Below, one piece after another: positions 52,004 through 62,702 of a DNA stretch of 64,000 nucleotides. This DNA is from Crossaster papposus (Eukaryota > Echinodermata > Asteroidea > Velatida > Solasteridae), in the NCBI GenBank assembly GCA_037893245.1, contig JBAIAA010000437.1, positions 186,001 through 250,000 of the forward strand, given 5' to 3'. Every line of letters starts with the position of its first letter. The first letter of the stretch is position 1. The notes below the pieces were generated by a model, which worked only from the letters and a program-made list of their open reading frames with translations, was not told the DNA's origin and ran no database searches. The position numbers were made by a program, and so were the translations under genes.

Positions 52004-52144
52004 GATGAAGACGAAGATGAAGACGACGACGACGACGACGATGATGATGATGATGATGAATTTCAAGATGCCGTGTCTCAAGTTGACAGTGATGACGGTA
52101 GACTTGCCCCAAGTCAAGCTGGCACTTATATGGAATATGACACA
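52004..52144 (+). CDS. TSR1: TSR1 internal exon, acidic stretch
   Basis: Between TTTTTTCCTCCACAG and GTAAGT, 47 codons in phase 0. They begin with about 20 Asp/Glu encoded by GAC/GAT repeats, then FQDAVSQVDSDDG and AGTYMEYDT. An acidic region follows the PKGTS block in TSR1 proteins. The conserved C-terminal half (FPDEVDTP, RGLKSFRTSPWDP) was not found in the remaining plus strand, so this copy appears to be partial. Confidence 0.78.
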
Positions 52145-53008
52145 GTAAGTTGTCTGTCTTCTGTTATTTTCTCCCAGTTATAATTGACAACTTTCAAATA
52201 TACATAATTGACTCACAATTAGGGAATATCAGTGTGAGGACTCGGTCTTCACTGCACGATAAGGCCATAAAGAAATAAAATTGTTGATCTTCCCCGCCCG
52301 ACCCTCGGGAAAACGACTCATCTCCCCCTTTTTCTAATGTTGTTGTTGTTCTTAAAAATCTTTTAAAAACAAATTTTCGCGCTGGCACGGCAAGGGCAGT
52401 TCTTGAAAGAGCAAGCACCATGTATCCACGTGCCACATACGGTCTCCTATCCCTATGTCATACACATGTGTGTTTGTGTAATAATTGTTCATCGCTTGAA
52501 AAAGGCCATGATGTTGTCAGCGCGTCCCCGCGTATTTTCAATTAATGGCCCGGGTGCAGACGTACCGTACCTGCAGCTAGCAGCCTAAAACACGACTCTT
52601 CAGGCCTTGCGGCGCTCTTCCGGGCCAGGTCAGGTCAGGTCAGGTCAGGTCATTTCACGTACACGCGGCCTGGCCTGCGGTATAGCCACGGGAAGCTAGT
52701 TGCACACGAACATAAAATACGCTTGTCACACGCTTAAAACGAACAATTTTGACATCATTACCGTACAGTGTAGAGTGAGGCTATAAGCCAGGCACTTCGT
52801 GCGTGACGTAGTCTGGTGGGGCTCGTTATCAGTAGTGCCCATGTGCGAATTCCCAATTGATGGTTGTGACCCGAGGTCAGTGGTTGCTTTCGTACTGGTT
52901 GCTACAGATACGTCACGCTATGTATATTTCGCGCGAAAGATTTGATTTCGCGGCATAATTAAATGCAAACATTTAGCTAGCCGGGGAGGCGCCGCTGGAT
53001 GGAGAAGA
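52145..53008. other. no exon; (AGGTC)n microsatellite and presumptive promoter area
   Basis: A short AGGTC pentanucleotide repeat lies at about 52625-52652. GC content rises before the ATG at 53009, which suits a promoter for the following gene. No TSR1 exon was found here. Confidence 0.45.
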
Positions 53009-53172
53009 ATGCCAGCACCTCGCGACGAACAGACGATGGACTGGATTCCCAGCTGCTTTAGGCAGCAAAGCCAAACAGAAAACTACATATTTGGATGGGT
53101 ATCTAGCGACGATGAACTGAGCACGGTTCTTGATTGCCACAGTCGAGCATCCATGACATCCTATGTATTTTG
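53009..53172 (+). CDS. C48 gene, exon 1
   Basis: ATG 53009 opens MPAPRDEQTMDWIPSCFR, then ENYIFGWVSSDDELSTVLD and SRASMTSYVF. The donor GTAATT leaves phase 2, matching exon 2 and giving FW-SDDF across the junction. The pattern (a short conserved strand followed by a Lys-rich helix) resembles the N-terminal segment of uncharacterised transposon-linked proteins. Confidence 0.55.
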
Positions 53173-56100
53173 GTAATTAGTCCACTGAATGTTAATTATA
53201 TTGCATAACGTTATTGTGGATATGATTGGTTACCCATGTTGCATTTAGTTTATTGATTTGTAGCTGAATAAGCATTAATACTAATAGGTCATACAACTCA
53301 TAGTTTACCTCATAATTAACGACGCTTTGACCAATTTTCTTGTTGTATTAATTGTTTTATTAACGAACTTTAAAAAAAATTGTACATTAATCTAACGTTA
53401 ATATGATCTGGTAGTGGTACAACAGTAACTGAATGCAAAAAAGGTTTAGTAACCTGCCGCCACTTCTTTGATACAATGGATAGTCAAGGGCATCTTCAAA
53501 GTTTTTTCTAACAACATTCGAAGTAGGCCTATTTCTCGGGGCCCAAATTATTTTTTCCCCCAAGTTTGAGATAATAGAAAGAAAAAAAAGTGGCATCCGG
53601 ATACATTTGTTTGTCTTATAAAATCAAGGTACATGTATAAACAAAAGAGAATTTTAATTAATTTGCCTTTTGAATAAATTGTTTGGGTTTGATTAATTCT
53701 AAAATTGAATTTCTGTCCCCACAATATTGTATTGTGTTTAGTTGCAATTTAGTTGCAATAAAATTGAGGAATAATACAGTTGACTCTCGTTAATACAAAC
53801 ACTTAAAATAAAGGAAATATACAACATTTGCAAAAATAAAAAAAAATACCAAATCATTATGAAATACTTGACATCCTGTAAAATTGTGGCACCCAGTGTG
53901 TTGTCATTTTGAAATTTTGATATCAATCTCCAATGCTGGTCTTTTGAGCATCTACAAATACAAACCTTCAAACAATTAAGTGTAATAACATTCGATATGT
54001 AATGCAACTCCCCCCCCCCCAATAATACTAAATTCATCCATTTCTCAAAATTACAGCAAAAGCAAATGATGTACATATTCTTTTCAATACAAATTCTGGT
54101 TATAAAGCCAGTCCCGACTCTGCATTTACGTGTACATAATGTGGCCCACACTCCACTTAAAACAAAATATTAATAAACAAACACTTTTGCTGTCAATAAG
54201 TGTCCGACTGACTTTGTATTAACTGTAATGGAAAAATGCAGTACACAGAAGTCACCTCAGACTCAATGAATGATCATCTTCAATCATGGCATATTGCACA
54301 TTGCACGTGATTGGATACATATTTTTTAATATGTGACCCACTCTGCAAAAATGAGTCTGATGTGTTAAAAATGGTTTTTTTTTCAATTGTACAGTTGGTC
54401 AGGAAAAGCAGAAAATAAGCTTTCATTTGATATATGGCACAACTCTGTAGTGTAATGCATTGGTCTTTTACAATTTTTTCTCAGTTATACTCAAAATGTC
54501 TTTGAGAGAAATGAAGATTTACAATTGTAGTGCTTAATCAGATGCTATGGTAAGAGAATGACAAAACCTGTATTTAATTTAATTTAGGGATCAAAACAAT
54601 CTTTTCAATCGATCAGATCTGAAAATATAGGTGTTACCAAAATGCCTTAAAACTCAAAAATTATTTGTTAAAAAAAATCACCTCCGAGACAATAAACAGC
54701 CCTTTACGTAAAAACGTATTTTCCGACATCAGACTCATTTTTGCAGAGCGGGTCACATATTATGTTTTCTAGTAAATACATGTACAGGTATTGTGACGCT
54801 AGAACCAAGAAAAAAATACCGTTCTAGTAGTCTGGTTCCTTGACATAGCAATTTATATATAGAGTTATCAGGTTAGAAGACCAGACTAGATGGCATTATT
54901 TTCTAAAGGACAAATCTGCAATGGCCCTATAGCCAAATACATATATTTTTCTTATGACGTAATGGTGCTATGATTGTGTACCAAATTCCATGCGTTTATC
55001 GTTTGATTGAAAATTATTTTACCAATCTGCCCGACAAAAGAGTACAATAATCAATTACAAATGTTTAACAATCCATTCCATACTGTCCTAATGGTCAGAT
55101 CTCTCATTCCTTTGAAATTGTGCGTAAACCGTCAGTACTGTGAATTTTGAAGACTGTCGGGCATCCTGTCATTCTGAAAAGAGAGGAAATTTAGAATTAT
55201 TAAATTACACCGAGACAAAAACAAATAAAAATTGAGTGTAAATTTGTACTTATTGTTCAGATGGTAAAAGCTTTTGTTACTAGGTGATCTGCACATTATG
55301 ATACTAAGTGATACTCGAGTACCAATATACAATTGTTGACTGCTGTGATATGGGATATAACGTTTTGATCACCTGAAGCCGAGGGTGCTATGCATCTCCA
55401 AGGGTGTAAAGAAGGAGGAGGGGGGGGGGGGGGGGGGGGGGGGGAGGTAGGAGGATGGAACAAATATGTGTGGGAGGGTAAAGATGGGGTTGGGAGAGTA
55501 AAGCGTGGTTGGGAGGGTAAAGATTGGGGGGGGGGGGGGGGGGGTCAAAATGGGGGGTGAAGATGGGAAAGGACAAAGTTTGGAGAGGGTTATATAGCCT
55601 TGGCCAATGCCATCGTCGTTTATTTGTTCGAAATCCACTCGCCACTGCAGTTTAATAGTTTAGCATGTGCGCACAGTGCAAAAATACATCGCAAACGGCG
55701 ACCTTACGCGGCCACTATACAAATTATTGCAACTAGGGCAGCGCCATGGCCTTGGTTAATTTATTCATTCAAGAATTTGGGGTAAGTCCTCATTATGCTA
55801 ATATCCTAAGTTAACCTTTAAAGTTGTTTTGTTATTGGTTGATCGTTGCGAAGAAAATGCCTATTTAGATAGCGGTGAAAGGGGTTAACTGCACGCACAT
55901 GGTCATGTTCACTGTTGGTCATGTATTATAAACGAGTACATGTGTACAGTACATACAGCGTGCCTAAAATTATCAGAGATCAATCGGACTGCAAGTTGAT
56001 TCGTATAATTATAGTGATTTTAACGAAGGCTTTGGAAGAATTGCACATGTAGGTTGGATGGTTGGAACTGTCGGGGGTAGATCAGTGGAGGGTCATATCA

Positions 56101-59100
56101 TATCAGTTAAATTTTCGCTTGTTTTGCTGGGTATTTGCTTGAATGCTGACAATGTTATAGTTATGGCTAAAACTACACGGTTAAAACTACATGCATGAAC
56201 TAACGTATAGGTTTTGTGCCAGCCGAGCTCTGAGCAAAATGGGGCCGGCTGCCTGAAAAATGATGGATTTAATACCTAATAGCAAATCCACAAAAACAAC
56301 TTGAGCACGAAGAAAAGGATTTTAAGTTCTTCCGCTGCTCAGGTCGAAATCTTTGAGGGATAATTTATCTGCTGCAGAATTTAAACAACACGACAGATCT
56401 TCGACGACAAACGAAGCTTCCTATAGCCTTTGCCATTTTTGTTAACGTTATGTTGCAAACTAAAGTCGGCCTATATAGCTACATGATGTTGGGATTAACC
56501 AAGGTGTGATTGGACACTCCACATAATAAGCCCCGCGCCCCCGCCTATACTTTTTTTGATGAGTGAACTAAGGCCATCTGACGACCCCAGTTGATTTGTA
56601 TAGTGTTCGTGTGTGGTCGTTGTTCGCAATGTATTTTTGCACATGCTAAACTATTAAACTGCAGTGCGCAGGTGAATTTCGAACAAATAAACGACGAGGG
56701 TCTTGGCCAAGGCTAGGAGAGAAAGCTCCCCTGCCTGGTACAGATTAGGAACACAACATGAGTGTATAACCACCAAATCATAAGGTCACATGAACACATA
56801 CCAGTATGCAAGGCAGGGCCATTGGCGAGTGGGTGCAGTCTTGACACAGGAGATAACTGATGAGTTTCTGCATCATGTCTTGGTCAGGACTGAGGAACAA
56901 ACACAAAAACCTTTTAAAGTTTATACACATTTTACTTTGTTTGTAGTTCCGAACAGATGCCCGGAATTGACCCTCTTCAGTTTTATCTAATTTTGCCAAC
57001 TTCCAAACTAACAAGTCAAGCATTCAAGACGTTCCCCAGACTAACTATTGATCTTTTCCTCAGTTGTCAGTTTTGAGCAAATTACTTTCCCATTTTAAAA
57101 CACTAACTGGCATGGAGGATGATAGAAACCCACTTATAACCCAAACAACCTTCATATAGTGTTCGTAATAGTGCTGTATTCTAAATTGACAAGCTAGATT
57201 TCCTAACTACGTGTAAGTGTAACACGATACAGAAAGGACTGTGCATAATTTAACATTGGGTTTACCTGCCACAGTTTCATCAACATTAAAACATGTGTAC
57301 ATGGAGATTCAGGTCAGCTTCTTGTCTCAACTAAATTAAACAAAAAATAACAAATTTAAAGATAAAGCTAGCTGAGCACTACAACCTTTGTATTCTCGCA
57401 GACTAACTTGAATCAATGATATCTAGGTCTGATGATTTCAAAAAGCAAGAGAGAAAGCAAAAAGAAAGCAGAAGGTTGCTATGGAGGAGTAATCACATCC
57501 AAGATGATGGAGTGCCTTTTATGATTGACAGGACCATTATAAGGTCATGTCAATATGGTAAACCCCACAAGAGGACTGTGAAGCTGGAGAACAAGGTATG
57601 GTTGAAATCACAGTTAATTGTACAGTAATTTGTGTCAAATCACACTATGTCAAAGCACTAAAAACTGTTTGCTGGATACTATCAAATTAATATATCTGCA
57701 GGGTGTCTCTAAAAATTGTGCCCATTTTAACCAGTTCGCGTCAGATGACGTACCCGGTACATGTATATATTATATACATGCAAAGTTTTGCCCGAAATTC
57801 AAAACGGAAGACAGCTGCACTGTGTTGGAGGATTCTTTGCCTGTGTAATGAAGAGCACTTCTGTAGTTATCAAATGGGCATACACATTGTATGGCCTCAT
57901 AGCATGACCCAGTTGACCTTAGTTTCAAATGTCATTCCTTGGTGTAATTTGGAGTGCTATGTACAAAAACAGGGCTTTTTGTAAGGCAAATTGAAGTGCA
58001 ATTGAAGTGCAATGGCGCGTAAACCAGAAAAAGGGTTAATATGCCTAGATAACTACAAGTAGCCTTGAAAACAAAACTTATCAAATATTCCTTCCTTGAC
58101 CCTCAGTGTTCTAATTATCATTTTTAGACCCCAAAAAGGTCAAATTTGCAGACAGGAGGACAGTTCTTGATGGAGGTGATAACTCCCAAAACAAGACTTT
58201 AGGTGAGTTTCTTAAGCAATTTAATCTTTTTGTGCTGTCTTTTGGTTTTGTCATTGGTTATTTATGCAATTTCATTACTTTTACTACTTCAATTCTTACT
58301 TTTACTACTTCGTACACTATTTGATTTACTTCAAATTGTCTAGGTATACATTTGATGACATCTAACATCTAAGACATACATCTAACTTTTGTAATATCTA
58401 CCGGTAACACATAAATCCCCACACCTCTACATACATGTCTGCATTTTACTCAGACACCAGCGGCCTGACAGCATTTATATTTGGCACGAGTACCACATTC
58501 AATTCTTACTTAAATAACATCCTACATGTAATTTGTGCGGTGCCAAAACCTTTGGAAGTTTTGAATGTTAGTAAACAAATTTCCAATATCCCTACAGATA
58601 TCGACCGTATTTGGAGGACTCAACGAGCATCAATTGTGTACCTGTGTGCAGTGGTCTGTGGAGTCCGGCTGTTTACAGAGGATATTCTATCCCTTTCAGG
58701 AAAGCGATGGCTGACACATGCAGTAAGTATGTGTTCCTCTGGCAATTCTGTAAAATGTCGAGACAAAATACACGCATTTATAATTCCCAAACTTTTTTCC
58801 TCACTTAGATCATTGATGCGTATCTATCACTACTATGCAGCAGGCAGAGGTCAAGGGGTAAACACATCTGTCACATTCCTGCTATTGAGATGACACAAAT
58901 CTGTTGGCAAGGGGCCTTCTACAACTCCAGCAAACCCAAGGCATTGCTCCAGGCTAAGGTAGATGACTCTTCCACTATTTTTTGCAGTCATACTAGAACC
59001 ACACAAAAACTAAATTAATTTTAATGTACAGTAAACGCCCATTTTTAAGAAACGTCAAATCTCAAGGAATGAAAAACATTTTTGAGGTTGTTATAAATAA

Positions 59101-59906
59101 CGTGTTTGGGCAGACTAACAAATGTTTGCCAATTTCTTTATTTACATGCACGTATGCAAGATGCACAATTTCAGAAGAATGCATACCATTATTGGATGCA
59201 TTAACACTGGAGGGCACTTCACACTCTTGGTAAGTAGCTTTTCTAGCTTCAGCATTTAATTAACATGTTCACAACATCTACAGGTATTTGTTGATACATG
59301 TATTGCATGCATAAACAATTCAAGAATTCATTACAGAAAATATTGTAGTTTGTACTGGCAACCTAAAATGGACTGAATTATTTAATTTCCTCTTGCAGGT
59401 CATGCACCCAGAGTCTGGTGAGATGTTCTTCTACAACCCGCTAGGAGAGATAAGAACACAACAACAGAAAATACGAAGTAACTGGCAGTAAGTAAAAAAG
59501 ACCAGTGATTTGAAAGTCAGTTACACATGTATATCTACAACAGTATGAGTACAAGTTTCACATATACTGTAGATATGTAATGGTTGGAAGTTCAGGCGCA
59601 AAAGCCAACACATCACTTCTATGAAAAAGTATTTTAACGATATCACGTAGAAAGCTCTCAGTGCCCATAGTATACACAATAATCTAATAATTTGTTTGCT
59701 GGTGTTATTAGTAGATGTTGCGCCTTAGCTTTTCACTTCTAACAATACCACAATCAGTCTGATATTCAACCACTGCAACAAATTGTTTCTGTAAAGTTTT
59801 TTTCTCTCTCTCTTTAAGAAACTACTGGCTGCTTCGTGTCATGTCCGGTAGAGAAAAACGAATCATCAACTGGACAATGAAGACAAAAGAACATGTCAAA
59901 CAACAG
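53009..59906 (+). CDS. C48 (Ulp1/SENP-like) cysteine protease-domain gene, partial multi-exon model
   Basis: Exons 53009-53172, 57427-57595, 58128-58202, 58598-58722, 58809-58958, 59161-59229, 59399-59487 and 59819-59906. Within each of the blocks 1-2 and 3-8 every splice phase agrees; between exons 2 and 3 (phase 0 versus 1) at least one exon is missing. Domain evidence: LFTEDILSLSGKRWLTHA-IIDAYLSLL matches the WLND...INxYL start of C48 peptidases, GGHFTLLVM holds the catalytic His, FFYNPLGE stands where IxYxDSLG normally carries the catalytic Asp (here Asn), and KEHVKQQ fits the segment before the catalytic Cys. The Cys exon was not found. It could be a domesticated or transposon-encoded protease; SUMO as substrate is not implied by the sequence. 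Confidence 0.65.
53173..54328. other. intron sequence without recognised elements
   Basis: AT-rich DNA with an 11-nt C run at 54010. A minus-strand open frame at 53738-54151 has no recognisable domain. Confidence 0.4.
54329..54760. mobile_element. 430-bp MITE with 34-bp terminal repeats
   Basis: ATGTGACCCACTCTGCAAAA at the left and its near-perfect inverse at the right (one A/G difference in 34). TA flanks fit a mariner-type target. It lies in the first large intron of the C48 gene. Confidence 0.82.
54761..55417. other. intron sequence, nothing recognised
   Basis: No inverted repeat or coding signal could be supported. Confidence 0.4.
55418..55570. repeat. G-rich region with 25- and 19-nt G runs
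   Basis: G tracts at 55420-55444 and 55526-55544 are separated by GGGAGGGTAAAG-type repeats. The strand bias and many GGG blocks make G-quadruplex formation likely. Confidence 0.85.
55589..56716. mobile_element. 1.1-kb inverted-repeat element
   Basis: AGCCTTGGCCAA and a further 90 bp (CGTCGTTTATTTGTTCGAAAT, shown here in 21-mer segments only as CGTCGTTTATTTGTTCG) recur inverted at 56617-56716. The interior is non-coding. It is nested in the C48 gene intron. Confidence 0.78.
56717..57426. other. intron sequence before exon 2 of the C48 gene
   Basis: No repeat or exon was recognised apart from the acceptor GATATCTAG. Confidence 0.4.
57427..57595 (+). CDS. C48 gene, exon 2
   Basis: The frame encodes a basic stretch (KKQERKQKESRRLLWRS), then DDGVPFMIDRTIIRSCQYG and a Lys-rich end. 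DGVPF followed by CQYG/CQHG resembles the N-terminal module of CARF-like and transposon-associated proteins. Phase 2 in, phase 0 out (donor GTATGG). Confidence 0.55.
57735..57805. repeat. inverse copy of the 2887-2965 repeat
   Basis: Reading the minus strand gives CCGTTTTGAATTTCGGGCAA ... GCGAACTGGTTAA, as at 2903-2961. It explains the open frame here, which is therefore not an exon. Confidence 0.6.
58128..58202 (+). CDS. C48 gene, exon 3
   Basis: 75 nt, phase 1 to phase 1, encoding PKKVKFADRRTVLDGGDNSQ. Only this frame is open. PKKVK could act as a nuclear-localisation signal. Joins the next exon as L-D. Confidence 0.5.
   Translation, partial: TPKRSNLQTGGQFLMEVITPKTRL
58598..58722 (+). CDS. 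C48 gene, exon 4: start of protease domain
   Basis: Encodes DIDRIWRTQRASIVYLCAVV and GVRLFTEDILSLSGKRWLTHA. The Trp-Leu pair corresponds to the WLND motif of C48 peptidases. Donor GTAAGT, phase 0. Confidence 0.7.
58809..58958 (+). CDS. C48 gene, exon 5
   Basis: 50 codons, phase 0: IIDAYLSLLCSRQRSRGKHI, then a WQGAFYNSSKPKALLQAK segment. It continues the helix that follows WLND in Ulp1 folds. Confidence 0.72.
59161..59229 (+). CDS. C48 gene, exon 6: catalytic His
   Basis: 23 codons ending GGHFTLL. HF stands at the position of the family's catalytic His-Trp. The acceptor ATGCAAG is weak but is the one that keeps phase 0. Confidence 0.62.
59399..59487 (+). CDS. C48 gene, exon 7
   Basis: After CCTCTTGCAG the frame reads VMHPESGEMFFYNPLGE and then a Gln-rich helix. 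YNPLG replaces the usual YDSLG, so the catalytic Asp may be Asn. Donor GTAAGT, phase 2. Confidence 0.72.
59819..59906 (+). CDS. C48 gene, exon 8
   Basis: One base completes Gln, then NYWLLRVMSGREKRIINWTM and KEHVKQQ. The domain should continue with a D-x-x-(N)C-G block in another exon, which was not found before the window end. If the donor GTGTAC is not used, the frame runs to a TGA near 59980. Confidence 0.62.
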
Positions 59907-60078
59907 GTGTACGAGTCTAGCACGGAGACAGGCCCTTTTTTCAAACCCCAGCTTTGTCTCCAGTATAGGAGATGGTGATAGTGATGGAGCCGGTGTGGAG
60001 ACGGAGCCAAAAATGTGGATTGGAGAACGGCCCCACAATGCAATGTAATATACCACATTTTCTGGCATCCATTGCATG

Positions 60079-60351
60079 CACTGACCTCAACACCTGGACG
60101 GATCATTGTCCATATTCTGCTGTGCTAACACTTGAAGTCGGCGCGAACTGGAAGTGCAACATGGCGTCACTGCTGTGAGCCAATGAAATGTCCAGTTGTA
60201 GAGGTCAGTGGATTTACCAACCAACTGAACTCTACACCTGGACATTTCATTGGCTCACAGAGTGACTTCGTGGGTCCGCCATGTTGCACTTCTCTGCATG
60301 CCGACTTCAAAATGAAACAATGGATGATCTGTCCATGTATAGAGGTCAGTG
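60079..60351. mobile_element. 273-bp hAT-type MITE with 8-bp duplication
   Basis: Termini CACTGACCTC and GAGGTCAGTG, with ATTGCATG on both sides (60071-60078 and 60352-60359). The interior is itself palindromic, with 22-bp perfect arms TGTGAGCCAATGAAATGTCC around 60175-60260. Confidence 0.9.
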
Positions 60352-60408
60352 ATTGCATGTCGTCTTTTTTCAAGTTTCCACGTCACTGAAGCAGGATGGT
60401 AAAGGACT

Positions 60409-60650
60409 GGGGCCATTTTTACGGAGCTGCTAAGCACACAAATTTGCTTAGCATGAAAATTTGTCCTCTGTAAAAACAAGGTTACAGACCAAATTTTCAC
60501 GTGATCTTTATCGTTTTTGATTGATAATCAGCTGTTGTTTTGTTAGCATGAAAAACACGGAAAAATTTGGCTAATAACTTGTTTTTAATGAGCAAGACTT
60601 TTTTGTGCTAAGCAAATTTGTGTGCTTAGCAGCTCCGTGAAATTGGCCCC
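60409..60650. mobile_element. 242-bp fold-back MITE, GGGGCC family, copy 2
   Basis: GGGGCCATTTTTACGGAGCTG and its complement enclose GCTAAGCA repeats; same length as 22716-22957. Confidence 0.88.
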
Positions 60651-61565
60651 AGGTGTACATGCGATATCAAGTTGGATATATCACAATCTCAGAGTTCTAT
60701 GAAATCTGTTCCTTGCTTAGTATGATGGGGATAGGGAGCCATTGCCTGACGATACACGCAGTAGTTTTGTATTCGCAGGAATAAAAACAACATTAAGAAT
60801 GAATTCTTTATTCTATATTTTGACATGTCAACAAAACTCAATTGCAAAATAAAAAAAACAACACACCCACCCTGAGATTTTGGGAAAAAAGTTGCTCACC
60901 TAAAAATAAAAAGAATAAAAAATACTTTAGAACAAAGGACGCTCACCAATATTTGTTTGTTATGTGGCCTAATGGACGGGTTAGGGGATGGCTGCAGTTA
61001 ATGGACCTGGGTAAGTATGACTGAAAACTACTCCTAAAAGCTGGTAAAATTCCTACTTTTATCAAGATTTTGTCCTCCATAATCTAACATTTGTCCTGCT
61101 TTTTTTGAAATTGTTGATAATATTCTTTCATTTGGGTCTGCCTGAAAGCCTGACACGACTTAACAATGCTATTTCACATATACCGGTAGAGTTAAACATA
61201 TATTTTGGGAACGGTATTAAACTTGTTAGTCTTTCTTTTTGTTGACATGTATTTGCTTTTCAATTTTTTTTTTCCAAAGATTTTTTAACAACTAAAAAAT
61301 CTAAAAATATATAATATTATATCTAACTCTTACTTGATTAACCAGTTTGTGCTAGTTTGCGAATATTTTGACTTTGACAGGGTCCAGACGCGAAATAGTT
61401 TTTTTTATGGAACTCGATCCAAGACTAGTTCAGACTGCCATCTAGGGGTAGCACACACTGATATTTTTGTCATTTGTTTTTAATTCCTGAAAAACTTTGC
61501 CTGTATACACATAATCCAATGCGAACTGGTTTTATCATAGTTTACAAAACTGAAACAAATTAATT
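60651..61565. other. intergenic, no gene recognised
   Basis: AT-rich DNA. A possible GT donor context follows ATGGACCTGG near 61010, but no supporting acceptor or domain was found. Confidence 0.4.
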
Positions 61566-62702
61566 TTACAGGCACGTTTCCGCCATTTTGTGGTTTGTTA
61601 TTGTTTTCGAAGAACTTGCAGACCTTGCGTCTTTGCTGCCACTTGCGATTGACAGCAAAAGAGCCTGCGAACGTAATCTCCATTTGCACCAAAATGCCTG
61701 AACAAAGGCAGCTCGATATTGTGTATTCAACACTCCGTAAATTAACGGATTAACAGCGTTATTAAGAAATATAGGGATGTAGAAAAACAAATTTACACTT
61801 TGCCACTCGCAAAGGTATAAGGGATTGGAAATGCCTATCAAACAACAGATCCATTCCCAGAGATTCACTATGGTATACGGGGCTTGGCACGCGAAAAACA
61901 CCGCTCCGTTGATGATCAGCATTTTGGCCATTTGGTTTCGAGCCCAGAGTGCCCTACAGACATGCCTGCTGCCACTGCTCAGGGTTCGGCGTTTGTGCAA
62001 CCTGTGTATGATCCGGACGTACATGTACACATTTGCTGCCATGGCAAAGATCCAGGGGATGTGCTGCACCGGTTCAACGTAGTAGTTGACCCACGGCTGC
62101 ACGGCGTCGCAGAATGCAGTTGTCGAAGGCAATTCGGCATATGCTTCGCCGTCTGGCCATTGCAAACAATGCCGCTTGTAAACTGCTTCAATGGGCAGTG
62201 CACAGATGGAAAACAGAAAGCCTACCAGCCAGCAGATTGCCACCAGTTGGTAGGTCCGTCGCAGCCCACGCATTCTGAGTTGTTTCAGGGGGCGGCACAT
62301 GGCAAGATATCGGTCGTATGACACCGCAGTCACCAGCGCAATAGATGCGTAGTACGCGGTGTTAGAAATCAAGAAGAAACAACAGCAACTGGCTGAGTTG
62401 GCAAAGAGAGTGCTTAAAACATCGGGCGATGCCACGAAACCCCAGATCTCTATGGAAGCCTGCAAGGTCAGGTAGGTCAGATCGGCAACGGCCAGGTGGG
62501 CCAGGTACACGCTGGTGTAGGATCGGATTCGAGGAGCGCGGTAGATGACAAAGAGGAAAGACGTGTTGGTGATGACGCCCAGGGCAAGGATGAGTGGAAT
62601 GACGACAGTAAGAAGGACCATGTCTGTAGTTGTATTAAGCATCACGGGTACATCCACCTCGCTAATGTTGAATGTGTCTTGTTCACTGCACTGGCTGGTC
62701 AT
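61566..62702 (-). CDS. class A (rhodopsin-like) G-protein-coupled receptor, probably peptide-binding
   Basis: An intact frame of 378 residues from the first ATG. Seven hydrophobic segments are visible. Family landmarks: two N-glycosylation sequons near the N-terminus (NIS, NTT), LAVADL in TM2 (Asp 74), DRYLAMCRPL after TM3 (DRY 130-132), the TM4 Trp in ICWLVGF, a Cys pair in the second extracellular loop, FFACQAPY in TM6, NPLIY in TM7 (318-322), and a basic, Ser-rich tail. The overall character is that of neuropeptide receptors (TRH/neuromedin/allatotropin-type), but the ligand cannot be named. The frame is open upstream to a possible acceptor (TTGCAG, 62748-62743, minus strand), so a 5' exon may exist. 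Confidence 0.9.
   Translation of the reverse strand: MTSQCSEQDTFNISEVDVPVMLNTTTDMVLLTVVIPLILALGVITNTSFLFVIYRAPRIRSYTSVYLAHLAVADLTYLTLQASIEIWGFVASPDVLSTLFANSASCCCFFLISNTAYYASIALVTAVSYDRYLAMCRPLKQLRMRGLRRTYQLVAICWLVGFLFSICALPIEAVYKRHCLQWPDGEAYAELPSTTAFCDAVQPWVNYYVEPVQHIPWIFAMAANVYMYVRIIHRLHKRRTLSSGSRHVCRALWARNQMAKMLIINGAVFFACQAPYTIVNLWEWICCLIGISNPLYLCEWQSVNLFFYIPIFLNNAVNPLIYGVLNTQYRAAFVQAFWCKWRLRSQALLLSIASGSKDARSASSSKTITNHKMAETCL

Noticed and set aside
52625-52652. Nuclear-receptor response elements (AGGTCA half-sites)
   Set aside because: The half-sites arise from overlapping AGGTC pentanucleotide repeats; spacing is 5 bp without a spacer, so a microsatellite is the simpler explanation.
55369-55645. 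Pro-rich minus-strand frames
   Set aside because: They are translations of C runs and CCCTCC repeats complementary to the G-rich tract.
57702-57848. Candidate exon of the C48 gene following CTGCAG
   Set aside because: Most of it matches, in inverse orientation, the repeat at 2887-2965, and its phase does not bridge exons 2 and 3.
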